The notes under the pieces were generated by a model that had not been told where the DNA came from, searched no databases, and saw nothing but the letters and a program-made list of their open reading frames with translations. This document shows, piece by piece, positions 53,926 through 63,105 of a DNA stretch of 64,000 nt; the stretch's first letter is position 1; every line of letters starts with the position of its first letter. Source of the stretch: Pseudomonas sp. A34-9 (GTDB lineage: Bacteria; Pseudomonadota; Gammaproteobacteria; Pseudomonadales; Pseudomonadaceae); the NCBI RefSeq assembly GCF_029543085.1, contig NZ_CP119967.1:1762501-1826500 (forward strand). The letters run 5' to 3'. The position numbers and the translations under genes are program-made.

Positions 53926-55344
53926 ATGAGTGGACAACCCTCGCAATCAGGCGAGCTGAAACGCGGCCTGAAAAATCGCCACATTCAACTGATCGCCCTC
54001 GGTGGCGCGATCGGTACCGGATTGTTCCTCGGCTCGGCCGGGGTACTGAAATCCGCTGGCCCGTCGATGATCCTCGGCTACGCCATCTGCGGCTTCATCG
54101 CCTTCATGATCATGCGCCAGCTCGGCGAGATGATCGTCGAAGAGCCGGTGGCCGGTTCCTTCAGCCATTTCGCGCACAAGTACTGGGGCGGCTTTGCCGG
54201 TTTCCTGTCGGGCTGGAACTGCTGGATTCTGTACATTCTGGTGGGCATGTCGGAGCTGACCGCAGTCGGCAAATACATCCACTACTGGGCGCCGGACATC
54301 CCGACCTGGGTGTCTGCCGCGGCTTTCTTCGTGCTGATCAACGCGATCAACCTGGCCAACGTCAAAGTCTTCGGTGAGGCGGAATTCTGGTTCGCGATCA
54401 TCAAGGTCGTGGCGATCGTCGGCATGATTGCGCTCGGCAGCTACCTGCTGGTCAGCGGCCACGGCGGCCCGCAAGCCTCGGTGAGCAACCTGTGGTCGCA
54501 CGGTGGTTTCTTCCCGAATGGCGTGAGCGGTCTGGTGATGGCCATGGCGATCATCATGTTCTCCTTCGGCGGTCTGGAAATGCTCGGTTTCACCGCGGCT
54601 GAAGCCGACAAGCCGAAGACCGTGATCCCGAAAGCGATCAACCAGGTGATCTACCGGATCCTGATTTTCTACATCGGTGCGCTGGTGATTCTGCTGTCGC
54701 TGACCCCATGGGACAGCCTGCTGGAAACCCTCAACGCATCTGGCGATTCGTACAGCGGCAGCCCGTTCGTGCAAGTGTTCTCGATGCTCGGCAGCAACAC
54801 CGCCGCGCACATCCTCAACTTTGTGGTCCTGACCGCGGCGTTGTCGGTGTACAACAGCGGCACTTACTGCAACAGCCGCATGCTGCTGGGCATGGCCGAG
54901 CAGGGTGATGCGCCGAAAGGTCTGGCGAAAATCGACAAGCGTGGCGTGCCGGTGCGTTCGATTCTGGCTTCCGCTGCGGTGACGCTGGTCGCTGTGTTGC
55001 TCAACTACCTGATGCCGCAACACGCGCTGGAACTGCTGATGTCCCTCGTCGTGGCGACGCTGGTGATCAACTGGGCGATGATCAGCTTCTCGCACTTCAA
55101 GTTCCGCCAGCACATGAACAAGACGCAGCAGACGCCGCTGTTCAAGGCCCTGTGGTACCCGTACGGCAACTACATCTGCCTGGCGTTCGTCGCGTTCATC
55201 CTTGGCGTGATGCTGCTGATCCCGGGCATTCAGATCTCGGTGTATGCGATTCCGGTGTGGGTCGTATTCATGTGGGTCTGCTACCTGATCAAGAACAAGC
55301 GCGGTGCGCAGCAGGCCGTGCACGCGGCAGGTGCTGCCAAGTAA
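53926..55344 (+). CDS. aroP: Aromatic amino acid permease AroP
   Basis: A 472-residue APC-superfamily (AAT) proton symporter with 12 membrane helices. It matches E. coli AroP/PheP along its length: GLKNRHIQLIALGGAIGTGL, RQLGEMIVEEPVAGSFSHFA, ELTAVGKYIHYW, FSFGGLEMLGFTAAEAD and VYNSGTYCNSRMLLGMA. It imports Phe, Tyr and Trp; which one is preferred cannot be told, and pseudomonads have more than one AroP. The ATG at 53926 is used; a TTG at 53908 is in frame. A terminator follows at 55363. Confidence 0.88.
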   Translation: MSGQPSQSGELKRGLKNRHIQLIALGGAIGTGLFLGSAGVLKSAGPSMILGYAICGFIAFMIMRQLGEMIVEEPVAGSFSHFAHKYWGGFAGFLSGWNCWILYILVGMSELTAVGKYIHYWAPDIPTWVSAAAFFVLINAINLANVKVFGEAEFWFAIIKVVAIVGMIALGSYLLVSGHGGPQASVSNLWSHGGFFPNGVSGLVMAMAIIMFSFGGLEMLGFTAAEADKPKTVIPKAINQVIYRILIFYIGALVILLSLTPWDSLLETLNASGDSYSGSPFVQVFSMLGSNTAAHILNFVVLTAALSVYNSGTYCNSRMLLGMAEQGDAPKGLAKIDKRGVPVRSILASAAVTLVAVLLNYLMPQHALELLMSLVVATLVINWAMISFSHFKFRQHMNKTQQTPLFKALWYPYGNYICLAFVAFILGVMLLIPGIQISVYAIPVWVVFMWVCYLIKNKRGAQQAVHAAGAAK

Positions 55345-55362
55345 GCGCTGACGCAGAAACAC

Positions 55363-55392
55363 AAAACCCGGCCTGATAGTGCCGGGTTTTTT
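55363..55392 (+). terminator. Rho-independent terminator after aroP
   Basis: AAAACCCGGC / GCCGGGTTTT stem with an 8-base loop and further T residues, 18 bases past the aroP stop. Confidence 0.9.
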
Positions 55393-55413
55393 ATGGCTGC
55401 AAATGTTGGGACG

Positions 55414-56763
55414 CTATTGATAGTCGGCGAGAGGATAGTCTCTGCACAGGGTTTCGACCTCTGAGCGAAACTGCGCAAGGAGCAGGGGTTCCAGGGTGTA
55501 ATCCTGTTCGCCGAGCGGCGCCACCGTATTGAGAATCCGCACGATCAAATCGACGATCTGGCGGCTGCCGTGGACATCGACCCGGCGTTGCGCCAGAGCG
55601 CCCGTGCCGATACGCAGTCCGCTGGTGACAAGTGCCGAGCGGGGATCGTCGGGTACGCGATATTTGCTGACGATGATCCCGCAATGCCCCAGCGCCGCCT
55701 CCGCGATGGCACCGGTAATGCCGCCACGCAAGCGAACCAGCACCGTATGGTTTTCACTGCAGCCGCCGACCACCTCATAATCCTTGGCCTGAAACGCATT
55801 GGCCATTTCATCCGCCGTACTGCGGAGCTGCGCCATGCAGGCATCGAATGCTGCGGACATTGCGTAACCCAGCGCGGCAGCCTTCGCTGCGATCATATTG
55901 GCGGCGGGCGCACCCTGCATTCGCGGATAAACGGCTTGCTCAAGCAGGCGGCTGAAGGTGGTCCGCAAACCGGGAATCTTGGTATTCGCATCAGCACCGC
56001 TGAGGATCAGGCCGCCGCGAGGACCGGCCAGTTGCTTGTGCGTGCAAGTGACGGTGACGTGGGCGGCATCGATCGGACTTGGGTGGCGCCCGGTGGCGAC
56101 CAGCCCGGCGATATGCGAAATATCGGCGAGCAGGATAGCGCCGGCTTCATCGGCAATTGCGCGAAAGCGCTTGAAGTCCACCACGCGCGAATAGGCGGTA
56201 GCGCCGCAGAGGATGACGCGTGGGCGATGGGCGAGTGCGAGCAGCCGTACCTTGTCGTAATCGATGAGGCCGTCTGCTGTCGTGCCGTACTGGATCGCCT
56301 TGTAGTAGGCGCCCGAAAACGCAGCGAGGCTGCCGTGCGTGAGGTGACCACCGTGTTCCACCGCCATACCCAGCAAGGTGTCGCCAGGCTCAAGCAACGC
56401 TGTGAGCACCTGGTAAACGGCGTTCGACGCTGAATGTGGCTGCACGTTGGCATATTGCGCGCCGAACAGTTCCCGCGCCCGGCGGATGGCCAGCGATTCG
56501 ACCCGTTCGACGTTCTCGCACCCCGTGCTGTGGCGCTTGCCGGGCATGCCTTCGGCTGTCACGTTGACCAGCACTGAAGCGGATGCCACCAAGGTTCGTG
56601 GTTGCGCGGCGCAGGACGATGAGATCAACGAAAGCGTGTGCTGTTGACGGGTGACTTCAGCGTCGAGAATCGCCGCCAGTTCGGCATCTTCTGCACGGAG
56701 ATCCGCCAGGCCACGACGCAACACGTCAGCCTGGTTCTTGAGCGGTTCAGTAATGACTGCCAT
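55414..56763 (-). CDS. Divergent serine hydroxymethyltransferase-like PLP enzyme
   Basis: A 449-residue fold-type I PLP protein clearly related to GlyA. The PLP lysine (Lys243 in CTHKQLAGPRGG), the Asp-His of ADISHIAG and the carboxylate Arg of TSGLRIGTGAL are kept. But the GlyA sequence LIASEN, whose Glu is needed for folate-linked catalysis, is LISSSC here (Ser50), and the Tyr pair of KRYYGG is His-Ser (KRHSTG). It is therefore unlikely to be the housekeeping enzyme; it may act on another beta-hydroxy amino acid or make a special metabolite. The ATG at 56763 has AAGGA nine bases upstream. It lies divergent from the XRE regulator. Confidence 0.82.
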   Translation of the reverse strand: MAVITEPLKNQADVLRRGLADLRAEDAELAAILDAEVTRQQHTLSLISSSCAAQPRTLVASASVLVNVTAEGMPGKRHSTGCENVERVESLAIRRARELFGAQYANVQPHSASNAVYQVLTALLEPGDTLLGMAVEHGGHLTHGSLAAFSGAYYKAIQYGTTADGLIDYDKVRLLALAHRPRVILCGATAYSRVVDFKRFRAIADEAGAILLADISHIAGLVATGRHPSPIDAAHVTVTCTHKQLAGPRGGLILSGADANTKIPGLRTTFSRLLEQAVYPRMQGAPAANMIAAKAAALGYAMSAAFDACMAQLRSTADEMANAFQAKDYEVVGGCSENHTVLVRLRGGITGAIAEAALGHCGIIVSKYRVPDDPRSALVTSGLRIGTGALAQRRVDVHGSRQIVDLIVRILNTVAPLGEQDYTLEPLLLAQFRSEVETLCRDYPLADYQ

Positions 56764-57277
56764 TGCTTGATTCCTTCCCTGGTTTTGCGTGATTTGCACA
56801 TGTCCTTGCTTGCCAGATCTGTACAGGCGAATCCGTGTTTTGACCGCTGTGCGCGCAAAACTAAACCCTGTACAGGCCCCCCGTTTTTTCGTCCCTTCAC
56901 TCTCGAGAAGGGGACGCCGGATTGACGCATCATAAATTTTTCAGTGGGGAACGCCACAGAATTAATCAAAAAAATGAACATTCTTCAAAAAAAATGATTC
57001 TTTTTGCAGTCGCTGCGGGTGTAAAACAGCCACTGTCCGGTGCCGATTTTCAAGCGCCGAGTGCAAGGCATCAGGAACTAACGCGTCAGTGCAGAGGCTG
57101 AAATGATCCTGCAAGAGGGCGGAAGGCAGCTGTGAAGGCTGACTTTTTATACCGGACCCAAGGAGGGAGAGTGCTATGATCTTGCGCGGCACTGACAGGG
57201 ATACAACTGCAATTTCCTACCTCACTTGTGCATGTCCGGAATGATCATTCAGGGCGTGACAATGATTGCAGTTAACA
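56764..57277. promoter_or_regulatory. 514-bp divergent region between the SHMT-like gene and the XRE regulator
   Basis: No gene is seen. From about 56930 onward the DNA is AT-rich with A and T tracts (AATTAATCAAAAAAATGAAC, CTTCAAAAAAAATGATTC). Near 57236 there is GGAATGATCATTC, an inverted repeat centred on TGATCA that could be an operator for the regulator. Confidence 0.4.
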
Positions 57278-57901
57278 ATGGACGATAAGCATGTGATGCA
57301 CAGAAGAGAAAGATCGGAGAATCTGAAGAACAATATCAAGTACCTGATCAAGAGTCGCGGGGAGACGCAGCTGTCCTTGTGCAACTCCAGTGGTTTGACC
57401 CGAACGACCATCTATAACATTCTTGAAGGCAAGGTGGTCAATGTCCAACAGTCTACTGTCCGCAAGATTTCTGATTTCTTCGGCGTATCTTACGAAGAAA
57501 TAGAGACGATTGATTTTGAAGAAAAAGAAATAATCGAGAGCAGTATTTCGCCTCAGGGAAACATGAATCCGGCAGCCGTTCCGGTGATTAAAGAAAGTAT
57601 GCTGCTGCAAAGTCTGGATAAAAGAATTGGTGAGTTGGCCACGATTTATCCACTGACTTATTATTTTGGCGCTTCCTTTAACCTGATTGGCGTGCTGCTG
57701 GAAAACGAAATCAGCGGCATGAATGAACCCGGCGATCTATTGATCGTGCAGAAAGGAGCATCGACCAGCGACAGGGAAAAGCTGGTGTATGACAAAATCA
57801 CAGCGAAGTTATCTATAAGCCATGAAGGCAGCTTTGATACGGATCGAGTATGCGTGATCGGAGATGTAATCGAGGAACGATTTAATGGATTGCAGTGTTG
57901 A
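57278..57901 (+). CDS. XRE-type regulator with S24-like C-terminal domain
   Basis: A 207-residue protein. The N-terminal helix-turn-helix covers about residues 12-65 (LIKSRGETQLSLCNSSGLTR then TTIYNILEGK). The C-terminal half (ENEISGMNEPGDLLIVQKG to VCVIGDVIEERF) resembles the LexA/CI S24 fold but shows no GDSM serine and no clear lysine, so self-cleavage is unlikely. The ATG at 57278 or 57296 could be the start. Its end overlaps the transporter gene by 17 bases, so the pair is translationally coupled. Composition is AT-richer than the core genome. It probably senses the compound moved by the transporter (inference). Confidence 0.75.
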   Translation: MDDKHVMHRRERSENLKNNIKYLIKSRGETQLSLCNSSGLTRTTIYNILEGKVVNVQQSTVRKISDFFGVSYEEIETIDFEEKEIIESSISPQGNMNPAAVPVIKESMLLQSLDKRIGELATIYPLTYYFGASFNLIGVLLENEISGMNEPGDLLIVQKGASTSDREKLVYDKITAKLSISHEGSFDTDRVCVIGDVIEERFNGLQC

Positions 57902-58763
57902 AATGGAAAACAGCAAGTACAAATTGCTGGGGTTCGAAAATGGAAAAAGCCTGGCCGTCATCATGGTCATCGCGACAGGCAAAATAATTAAAATAAAGCT
58001 GAGTGAAGTGTTGAATAGTGAGATTATGGACAATCTGAATAAAATCGAAGTGAAAAACCTCTACAAGAAGTTTTACTCCCAGGGCGGAGCGCTCACCGCT
58101 TACGAAATAAATGACCGGCATGAGAGTTCCTGGATGATCTACATCATCCTGAACCTGATGCTGTTCACGCTTTACATTTTCACCAGCATTGCTGCGACAA
58201 AACCGATCTATCTGGAGTATTTCGATATTGTCGTAACGCCGGGTACTTTTCTCTATCCGCTGACGTTTCTGATCGTCGACTTGCTCAACGAAACCTTCGG
58301 CCTGAGACTCGCGCGAAAAGCGATCCTGTTCGCGTTCATCAGCAATGCCGCGATTATCATTCTGCTGGCCATCACTACCCATCTTCCGGGGTTGCCGGGT
58401 TGGAAACTCGATGGGGCTTACAATGACGTTATCAGTCAGTTGTCCGCGGTCCTTGTAGCGTCTTCTGTATCGTTTCTGGTTTCCGAGAATATAAACTCGT
58501 ACCTGTTGTGCAAGATTAAAGAACTCACAAACTCCAGGTTCTTGTTTTTGCGGGTGTTTTTAAGCACATTGTTTGCCGTGATCATCGACAGTTTTCTGTT
58601 CTGCTACATCGCCTTTTACGGGACGATGGAAAACAGCGCGATACTGGGCATGATCTACGTTCAGATCGCAATCAAGGTAGGCTTTGCCTTCTTCAATATC
58701 TTGCCGGCCTACGGGGCACGGTCTTTGTTCAAGAAATACCTGACGGGTGCGCAGACGCAATAA
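57885..58763 (+). CDS. Queuosine precursor transporter (YhhQ/VUT family) with extra N-terminal domain
   Basis: A 292-residue protein. Residues about 85-285 are the QPTR family: six membrane helices with VVTPGTFLYPLTFLIVDLLN, ETFGLRLARKAI and FNILPAYGARSLFKKY. E. coli YhhQ imports preQ0 and preQ1. Residues 1-85 are an added soluble part (KYKLLGFENGKSLAVIMVIA, NLYKKFYSQGG) not found in YhhQ as I know it, perhaps a sensor or regulator contact. The ATG at 57885 lies inside the regulator gene with GAGGA upstream. It is convergent with queC, sharing the terminator region. Confidence 0.82.
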   Translation: MDCSVEMENSKYKLLGFENGKSLAVIMVIATGKIIKIKLSEVLNSEIMDNLNKIEVKNLYKKFYSQGGALTAYEINDRHESSWMIYIILNLMLFTLYIFTSIAATKPIYLEYFDIVVTPGTFLYPLTFLIVDLLNETFGLRLARKAILFAFISNAAIIILLAITTHLPGLPGWKLDGAYNDVISQLSAVLVASSVSFLVSENINSYLLCKIKELTNSRFLFLRVFLSTLFAVIIDSFLFCYIAFYGTMENSAILGMIYVQIAIKVGFAFFNILPAYGARSLFKKYLTGAQTQ

Positions 58764-58772
58764 AGAGAGGAG

Positions 58773-58809
58773 GGCGCTCACTCGGCATGCTTGAGTGAGC
58801 GCTTTTTTT
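58773..58809 (+). terminator. Terminator between the transporter gene and queC
   Basis: GCGCTCACTC / GAGTGAGCGC stem, 9-base loop and seven T. It serves the plus-strand transporter gene; the minus-strand side lacks a T-run. Confidence 0.9.
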
Positions 58810-58818
58810 GTTGCGGTT

Positions 58819-59517
58819 TTACTTTAAGCCAAGTTTCTCTTTCAAGCTTTGAGTTACCTGCACTTTATTGTTCAGGAACTCATTCAAGCCTTTGGCACGA
58901 AGATTACAGGCATCGCAATCGGAACATCCAGTGCCTTTGATGCCGTTATAACAAGTCAGGGTTTCTTCACGAACCAGCTCCAGTTGATGGTGGTAATCCG
59001 CCAAGGCCCAGGTCTCTGCCTTGTTCAGCCACATCAATGGCGTATCCAGTTGCAGCTTATAATCCATGCCTAATTCAAGGGCTTTATTCAAGGCCTTGAC
59101 GAATTCATCCCGGCAATCGGGATAGCCCGAGAAGTCGGTTTCACAGACCCCGGTAATGACCGTTTTGGCCTGGACTTGATAAGCATAGATAGAGGCCAGC
59201 GTCAGAAACAGAATGTTCCGCCCCGGAACGAAGGTGCTTGGCAGGCTCTCGCCAGAGCTGTTCACGGTCGGCACCGGAATGTTATCGCGGGTCAGGCTGC
59301 TGATGGCCAGCTCATTGAGCAAGGACACATCCAGCGTTTTATGCACGGTGACGCCGAGCTTTTTCGACAGCTGCTGCGCCACTTCAATTTCCGCATGATG
59401 ACGCTGACCATAGTCGAACGTGATGCAGTGGACTTCATCGTAATGAGTCAGGGCGTGGATCAAACACGTGGTGGAGTCCTGCCCGCCGCTGAATACGATA
59501 ACTGCTTTATTGGTCAT
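58819..59517 (-). CDS. queC: 7-cyano-7-deazaguanine (preQ0) synthase QueC, enterobacterial type
   Basis: A 232-residue PP-loop ATPase that turns 7-carboxy-7-deazaguanine into preQ0. SGGQDS is at 10-15, and the zinc ligands Cys188, Cys197, Cys200 and Cys203 fall exactly where E. coli QueC has them. [20 protein letters not shown] and [20 protein letters not shown] are almost the E. coli sequence. Pseudomonas housekeeping QueC, as I recall it, is clearly different (LSGGLDSAT start), so this looks like an acquired second copy. AGGA lies about nine bases before the ATG. Confidence 0.92.
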   Translation of the reverse strand: MTNKAVIVFSGGQDSTTCLIHALTHYDEVHCITFDYGQRHHAEIEVAQQLSKKLGVTVHKTLDVSLLNELAISSLTRDNIPVPTVNSSGESLPSTFVPGRNILFLTLASIYAYQVQAKTVITGVCETDFSGYPDCRDEFVKALNKALELGMDYKLQLDTPLMWLNKAETWALADYHHQLELVREETLTCYNGIKGTGCSDCDACNLRAKGLNEFLNNKVQVTQSLKEKLGLK

Positions 59518-59759
59518 GGTTATGCTTCCTGCATTGAGGTCTTAAAGGCAAGGGGTGGGGATGATACTCGAAATAGGGCTGGAACTCGGTGCAGAGTCCA
59601 GATGCGCTCGTGCGTCCGCGAGCGGCTATCTTGAGGTGTAGTAAGGCTTTATTCACTCAGAGACCGACTGATTTCAACCCGCGACGAAGGCCTTCATCGG
59701 CGCCTTTGCACCAGGCTTCAACGCCTTGGGGAGCAGTCTCCACGCCTGGATCAACGAAT

Positions 59760-60137
59760 TCACCACGCGCTTTCCTGACGCATCAGAAACAGCGTCGGGC
59801 GCAGGGGCATGCGCGCTGCGGCCATTGCCGGCGGCAACGGCAAAATGCCGATCAGGTTGATGCCAAGGCTGGCCCACGCGAGCAAGTCGCGTTGCTTGGC
59901 GTTCGACAAGGTGACGATGTCACCCAGCGCATCGACCAGAGCCATGATGTTGCCCACCACCGGCAAGGCGCCGGCGACGTTCTTGATCCGGTCGAGGGTG
60001 ACCACGCCGTCAGTGGCCGATTGCAGCCAGGCATCGAAGGTTGCCGCACTGCTGGCGACGTCCTGAATGTCGATGGCATTGAGTGGAACGATGGCAACTT
60101 GGGGCTCACGTTTTGCGACAGCAGTTTCAGTGGTCAT
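59760..60137 (-). pseudogene. Rhs/polymorphic toxin N-terminal fragment, cut short
   Basis: A 125-residue ORF (MTTETAVAKREPQVAIVPLN... with GALPVVGNIMALVDALGDIV and LLAWASLGINLIGILPLPPA). It looks like the first domain that pseudomonad PAAR-linked Rhs proteins of 1400 residues or more carry before the YD repeats. It stops at 59760 after RPTLFLMRQESAW. A second frame goes on to about 59674 as NSLIQAWRLLPKALKPGAKA, perhaps a frameshifted remainder, but no repeats or toxin end are present. The PAAR gene lies 117 bases upstream. The rest of the rhs gene seems to have been deleted. Confidence 0.6.
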
Positions 60138-60254
60138 TACGGCATCTCACCCGGCAACAAGGCCCGGGCTTTGAGGGCAAAAGTTGAAGACCTCAACGAG
60201 CGGGCAAGAAAAAGCCGCCTCTCAGAGGTACGCATCAAAGTGAAAAAAACGGGA

Positions 60255-60518
60255 TTAGCTGACGACAGCGCCTTTCGGGCCACTGGCGATCAGCGCGGCG
60301 CCGCAGGCGGTTTTCATGCCGTCCAGTGCGATGGGTGTGCCATCGACGGTGTAGGTGCTGCTGCCCTCGGCAATCGGGAAAACCCCTTTGCACAGCGGGC
60401 AGCTGGCCTTGTGACCAACCCCGGCAATCGGCTTGCCGTTGAGGTCGGTGCGGGAGAAAGCTTCGAGGACCTTGCCACCGTGAGTGGTGGAGTCTCCCAA
60501 GCGAATTGCGTCTTTCAT
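60255..60518 (-). CDS. PAAR-domain protein (type VI secretion spike tip)
   Basis: An 87-residue PAAR protein. IRLGDSTTHGGKVLEA at the start, the Cys pair CPLCKG, and GTPIALDGMKTACGAALIAS with the last Cys form the usual metal-bound cone. PAAR proteins cap the VgrG spike and carry effectors such as Rhs toxins. Here the downstream Rhs gene is a stump, so the tip has lost its cargo. AAAGGA precedes the ATG. Confidence 0.9.
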   Translation of the reverse strand: MKDAIRLGDSTTHGGKVLEAFSRTDLNGKPIAGVGHKASCPLCKGVFPIAEGSSTYTVDGTPIALDGMKTACGAALIASGPKGAVVS

Positions 60519-60705
60519 TGCGTCATTCCTTTGACCGAGGGTTGCTGGCTCAGCGAGCGCCCCTGAATTTCCTGTCTGCGTTCAGCGGGCGTTAGTGCCG
60601 ATTTGATATCAAAATCCGTGCCAGCCACTATATGGCCATTACGCAGCAGGGGTTTGCGCCGGATGCCTGCGGGATAAATCGCTTTTTACTGTGGAAACAG
60701 CCGCA

Positions 60706-60729
60706 AAGTGCGCAAGAAGTTGCGCACTT
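60706..60729. other. Perfect hairpin between PAAR gene and arfB
   Basis: AAGTGCGCAA / TTGCGCACTT form a 10-bp stem with a GAAG loop. The rest of the 340-base gap (60519-60859) has no gene; its right part must contain the arfB promoter. No T-run follows, so its role is unclear. Confidence 0.55.
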
Positions 60730-60859
60730 GGGCGGTTAATCGATTTCTGACAAGTCGATGTATTTCATCGCGAACAGGCGAAGGCCTACTGTGGATCTTC
60801 AGCAGGTTCGAGGCCTGTTTCGGGGTATCCTGCGCGTTCTGATTACGGACGCTTTTTCA

Positions 60860-61273
60860 ATGCTGGTGATTTCCAACAACGTGCATCTGCCGGATGCCGA
60901 GATCGAACTGACTGCCATCCGCGCTCAAGGCGCCGGTGGGCAGAACGTCAACAAGGTCTCCAGCGCCGTGCACCTGCGCTTCGACATTCCGGCCTCGTCG
61001 TTGCCCGAGTTCTACAAGGAGCGGCTGCTGGCGCTGCGCGACAGTCGCATCACCAGCGACGGCGTGTTGATCCTCAAGGCCCAGCAATATCGCACGCGGG
61101 AAGCCAACCGCGCCGATGCGCTGGAGCGCCTGGTCGAGCTGATCCTCAGCGCCACCAAAGTCGAAAAGAAACGCCGCCCGACCAAGCCGACCCTCGGCTC
61201 GAAGAAGCGCCGGCTCGAATCGAAAACCAAGCGCGGCAGCATCAAGGCCGGGCGCGGCAAAGTGGATTTCTAG
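60860..61273 (+). CDS. arfB: Alternative ribosome-rescue factor ArfB
   Basis: A 137-residue peptidyl-tRNA hydrolase that frees stalled ribosomes. The GGQ motif is at residues 26-28 ([20 protein letters not shown]), and the long basic C-terminal tail ([20 protein letters not shown] onward) is the part that enters the empty mRNA channel. ATG 60860 gives the family start [11 protein letters not shown]; upstream codons are not used. The stop overlaps the convergent MFS gene by four bases. Confidence 0.95.
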   Translation: MLVISNNVHLPDAEIELTAIRAQGAGGQNVNKVSSAVHLRFDIPASSLPEFYKERLLALRDSRITSDGVLILKAQQYRTREANRADALERLVELILSATKVEKKRRPTKPTLGSKKRRLESKTKRGSIKAGRGKVDF

Positions 61274-62469
61274 TCTTCGCGGTACTTGGCGGTGTGCTTG
61301 TACAGATACACGCTCAAGGCCAATCCGCTCAGCGCGGCGAGGGCGGCGAACAGGAAGATCGAAGCAAAACCAAAGCCTGCCGCAATCGCCCCGGCCAAAG
61401 GCCCGGTGATCCCCAGCGACAAATCAATGAACAGCGAATAAGCACCGACTGCTGCGCCACGGCTTGAAGCAGGCACCAGGTTTACCGCTTCCACCCCCAG
61501 CGCCGGGAACACCAGCGAGAAACCAAACCCGCTCAGCGCCGCACCGGCCAGCGCCCAATGTGCGTCTGGTGCGAGCCACAACAGCAGCAGGCCCAGGGTT
61601 TCCACCGACAGGCAGGCAATCGCCACGCGAAAGCCGCCGAGGCGGTTGATCAGGTTGCCGAACAGCAGTCGCGCGCCGATGAAGCTGGCGCCGAACAGGC
61701 TCAGGCACAACACGGCGTTGTCCCAATGCCGGGTCGCGTAATACAGGGTGATGAAGGTGGCGATGGTGCCGAAGCCGATCGAGCCCAGCGCCAGACCGCA
61801 ACCGTGGGGAAACACTTTGCCGAGCACATGCATGAACGGCAGGCGTTCGCCGACGACAATCGGCGCCGGCGTTTTTGGCCAGGCGAGCAACAGGCCCAGG
61901 GCGGCGAGCAGGATGATGCTGACGCCCATGCTCCACAGACCCAGCTGGCCGACCAGCCACACGCCGAACGGTGCGCCGACCGCGAGTGCGCCATAACTGG
62001 CGATGCCGTTCCAGGAAATCACCTTGGCGGTGTTTGCTGCGCCGACCCGGCCGATGCCCCAGCCGATCGAGCCGGAGCCGACGAGGCTTTCCGCGCTGCC
62101 CAGCACCAGACGGCCGATCAACAGACTGATCAAGCTGAACATCGGCAGGTTCGGTGTCCACGCCGAAATCAGCATGAACACACCGCTCAAACCACACCCG
62201 GCGAGGCCAATCATCACGGCGCGCTTGCTGCCCTGGTTGTCGATGATCTTGCCGGCGTACGGGCGGCTGAGTAGGGTCGCGAGGTATTGCACGCTGATCA
62301 CCAGGCCGGCGATCACCGCGCCAAAGCCCAGGTCACTGTGGACATAGCCCGGCAACACCGCGAGCGGAATGCCGATGTTCAGGTAACCGATAAAGGTGAA
62401 AAGGACGATGGAAACGACTTGCAGCGTGACCGCCAGGGGGCGCTGGGGTTCTGGCATAGAGGGCGACAT
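61270..62469 (-). CDS. MFS transporter (YhhS/YfcJ-like)
   Basis: A 399-residue transporter with 12 helices. The MFS loop motif [20 protein letters not shown] follows helix 2, and [20 protein letters not shown] and [20 protein letters not shown] mark the YhhS/YfcJ-type subgroup. The substrate is unknown; relatives export drugs or small molecules. No strong ribosome site separates ATG 62469 from the in-frame ATG at 62457. Confidence 0.88.
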   Translation of the reverse strand: MSPSMPEPQRPLAVTLQVVSIVLFTFIGYLNIGIPLAVLPGYVHSDLGFGAVIAGLVISVQYLATLLSRPYAGKIIDNQGSKRAVMIGLAGCGLSGVFMLISAWTPNLPMFSLISLLIGRLVLGSAESLVGSGSIGWGIGRVGAANTAKVISWNGIASYGALAVGAPFGVWLVGQLGLWSMGVSIILLAALGLLLAWPKTPAPIVVGERLPFMHVLGKVFPHGCGLALGSIGFGTIATFITLYYATRHWDNAVLCLSLFGASFIGARLLFGNLINRLGGFRVAIACLSVETLGLLLLWLAPDAHWALAGAALSGFGFSLVFPALGVEAVNLVPASSRGAAVGAYSLFIDLSLGITGPLAGAIAAGFGFASIFLFAALAALSGLALSVYLYKHTAKYRED

Positions 62470-62571
62470 GGGTAACGGTCCACGGGAACGGCAGATTAGA
62501 TAGGCTGCTTATGATACCGGCGCGCGCGGATCTGGGGCGGGAAAAGTAAAACTATTTGCTCGGCGGCGGAT

Positions 62572-62754
62572 TCAAGGTTTGTCCGGGGCAACCAATCGTG
62601 TGGTGACCAGGGCGGCGAGGGCGTTTTCTTCGCTGCCGAAACGGGCGAGCAGGGCGGCGCGTTTTTCCGGGGAGAGGCGGTTCCAGATCTCGATCATCTT
62701 CTCGGTGGCGCCGATCAGTACGGCAGCTTGGCTTTCAGAGAATTCGTCGGTCAT
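62572..62754 (-). CDS. Small conserved-type helical protein
   Basis: A 60-residue ORF from ATG 62754: MTDEFSESQAAVLIGATEKM, IWNRLSPEKRAALLARFG, SEENALAALVTT. It has two clear amphipathic helices and no membrane segment, and the codons look like core-genome ones. GAG lies seven bases before the start. Longer reading from 62805 is less likely. Function unknown. Confidence 0.6.
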   Translation of the reverse strand: MTDEFSESQAAVLIGATEKMIEIWNRLSPEKRAALLARFGSEENALAALVTTRLVAPDKP

Positions 62755-62825
62755 GGCGGGCTCGGGGTTCAGGCAGTGTGGAAAGCGCATGTTAGCGCTT
62801 TCCACACGGTCTGTACGACGGGGTC

Positions 62826-62957
62826 TTACTCTTCGTTGTCGGCCGGGCGGCTCTCAACGGCTTCTTTCGGCTCGGCCTGTTGGGCACCGGCTTGTTGCGT
62901 GGTCGTCTGCTCAGGTACGTGCAGGCTTGGGAAGGGGAGATTAGGAATCTCGTGCAT
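62826..62957 (-). CDS. 43-residue hypothetical protein
   Basis: ATG 62957 with AGGAG eight bases upstream encodes MHEIPNLPFPSLHVPEQTTT, then a Gln/Ala/Glu-rich tail ending SRPADNEE. It is likely unfolded. It lies directly before the 60-residue gene and may share its transcript. The good ribosome site is the main support. Confidence 0.55.
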   Translation of the reverse strand: MHEIPNLPFPSLHVPEQTTTQQAGAQQAEPKEAVESRPADNEE

Positions 62958-63105
62958 GGTTGCGCTCCTCGCTAAGTCTGTTGATAGATCTGGTAGATCC
63001 GCGCTTTTAGAAAGCCTGCGAAGGATACAGCAGGAAAAATGACAATCAGACTTTTAATTCAAATTAATGCGACAGATGGCCGCAGGGGAGGCCCAGACGA
63101 GAGAT

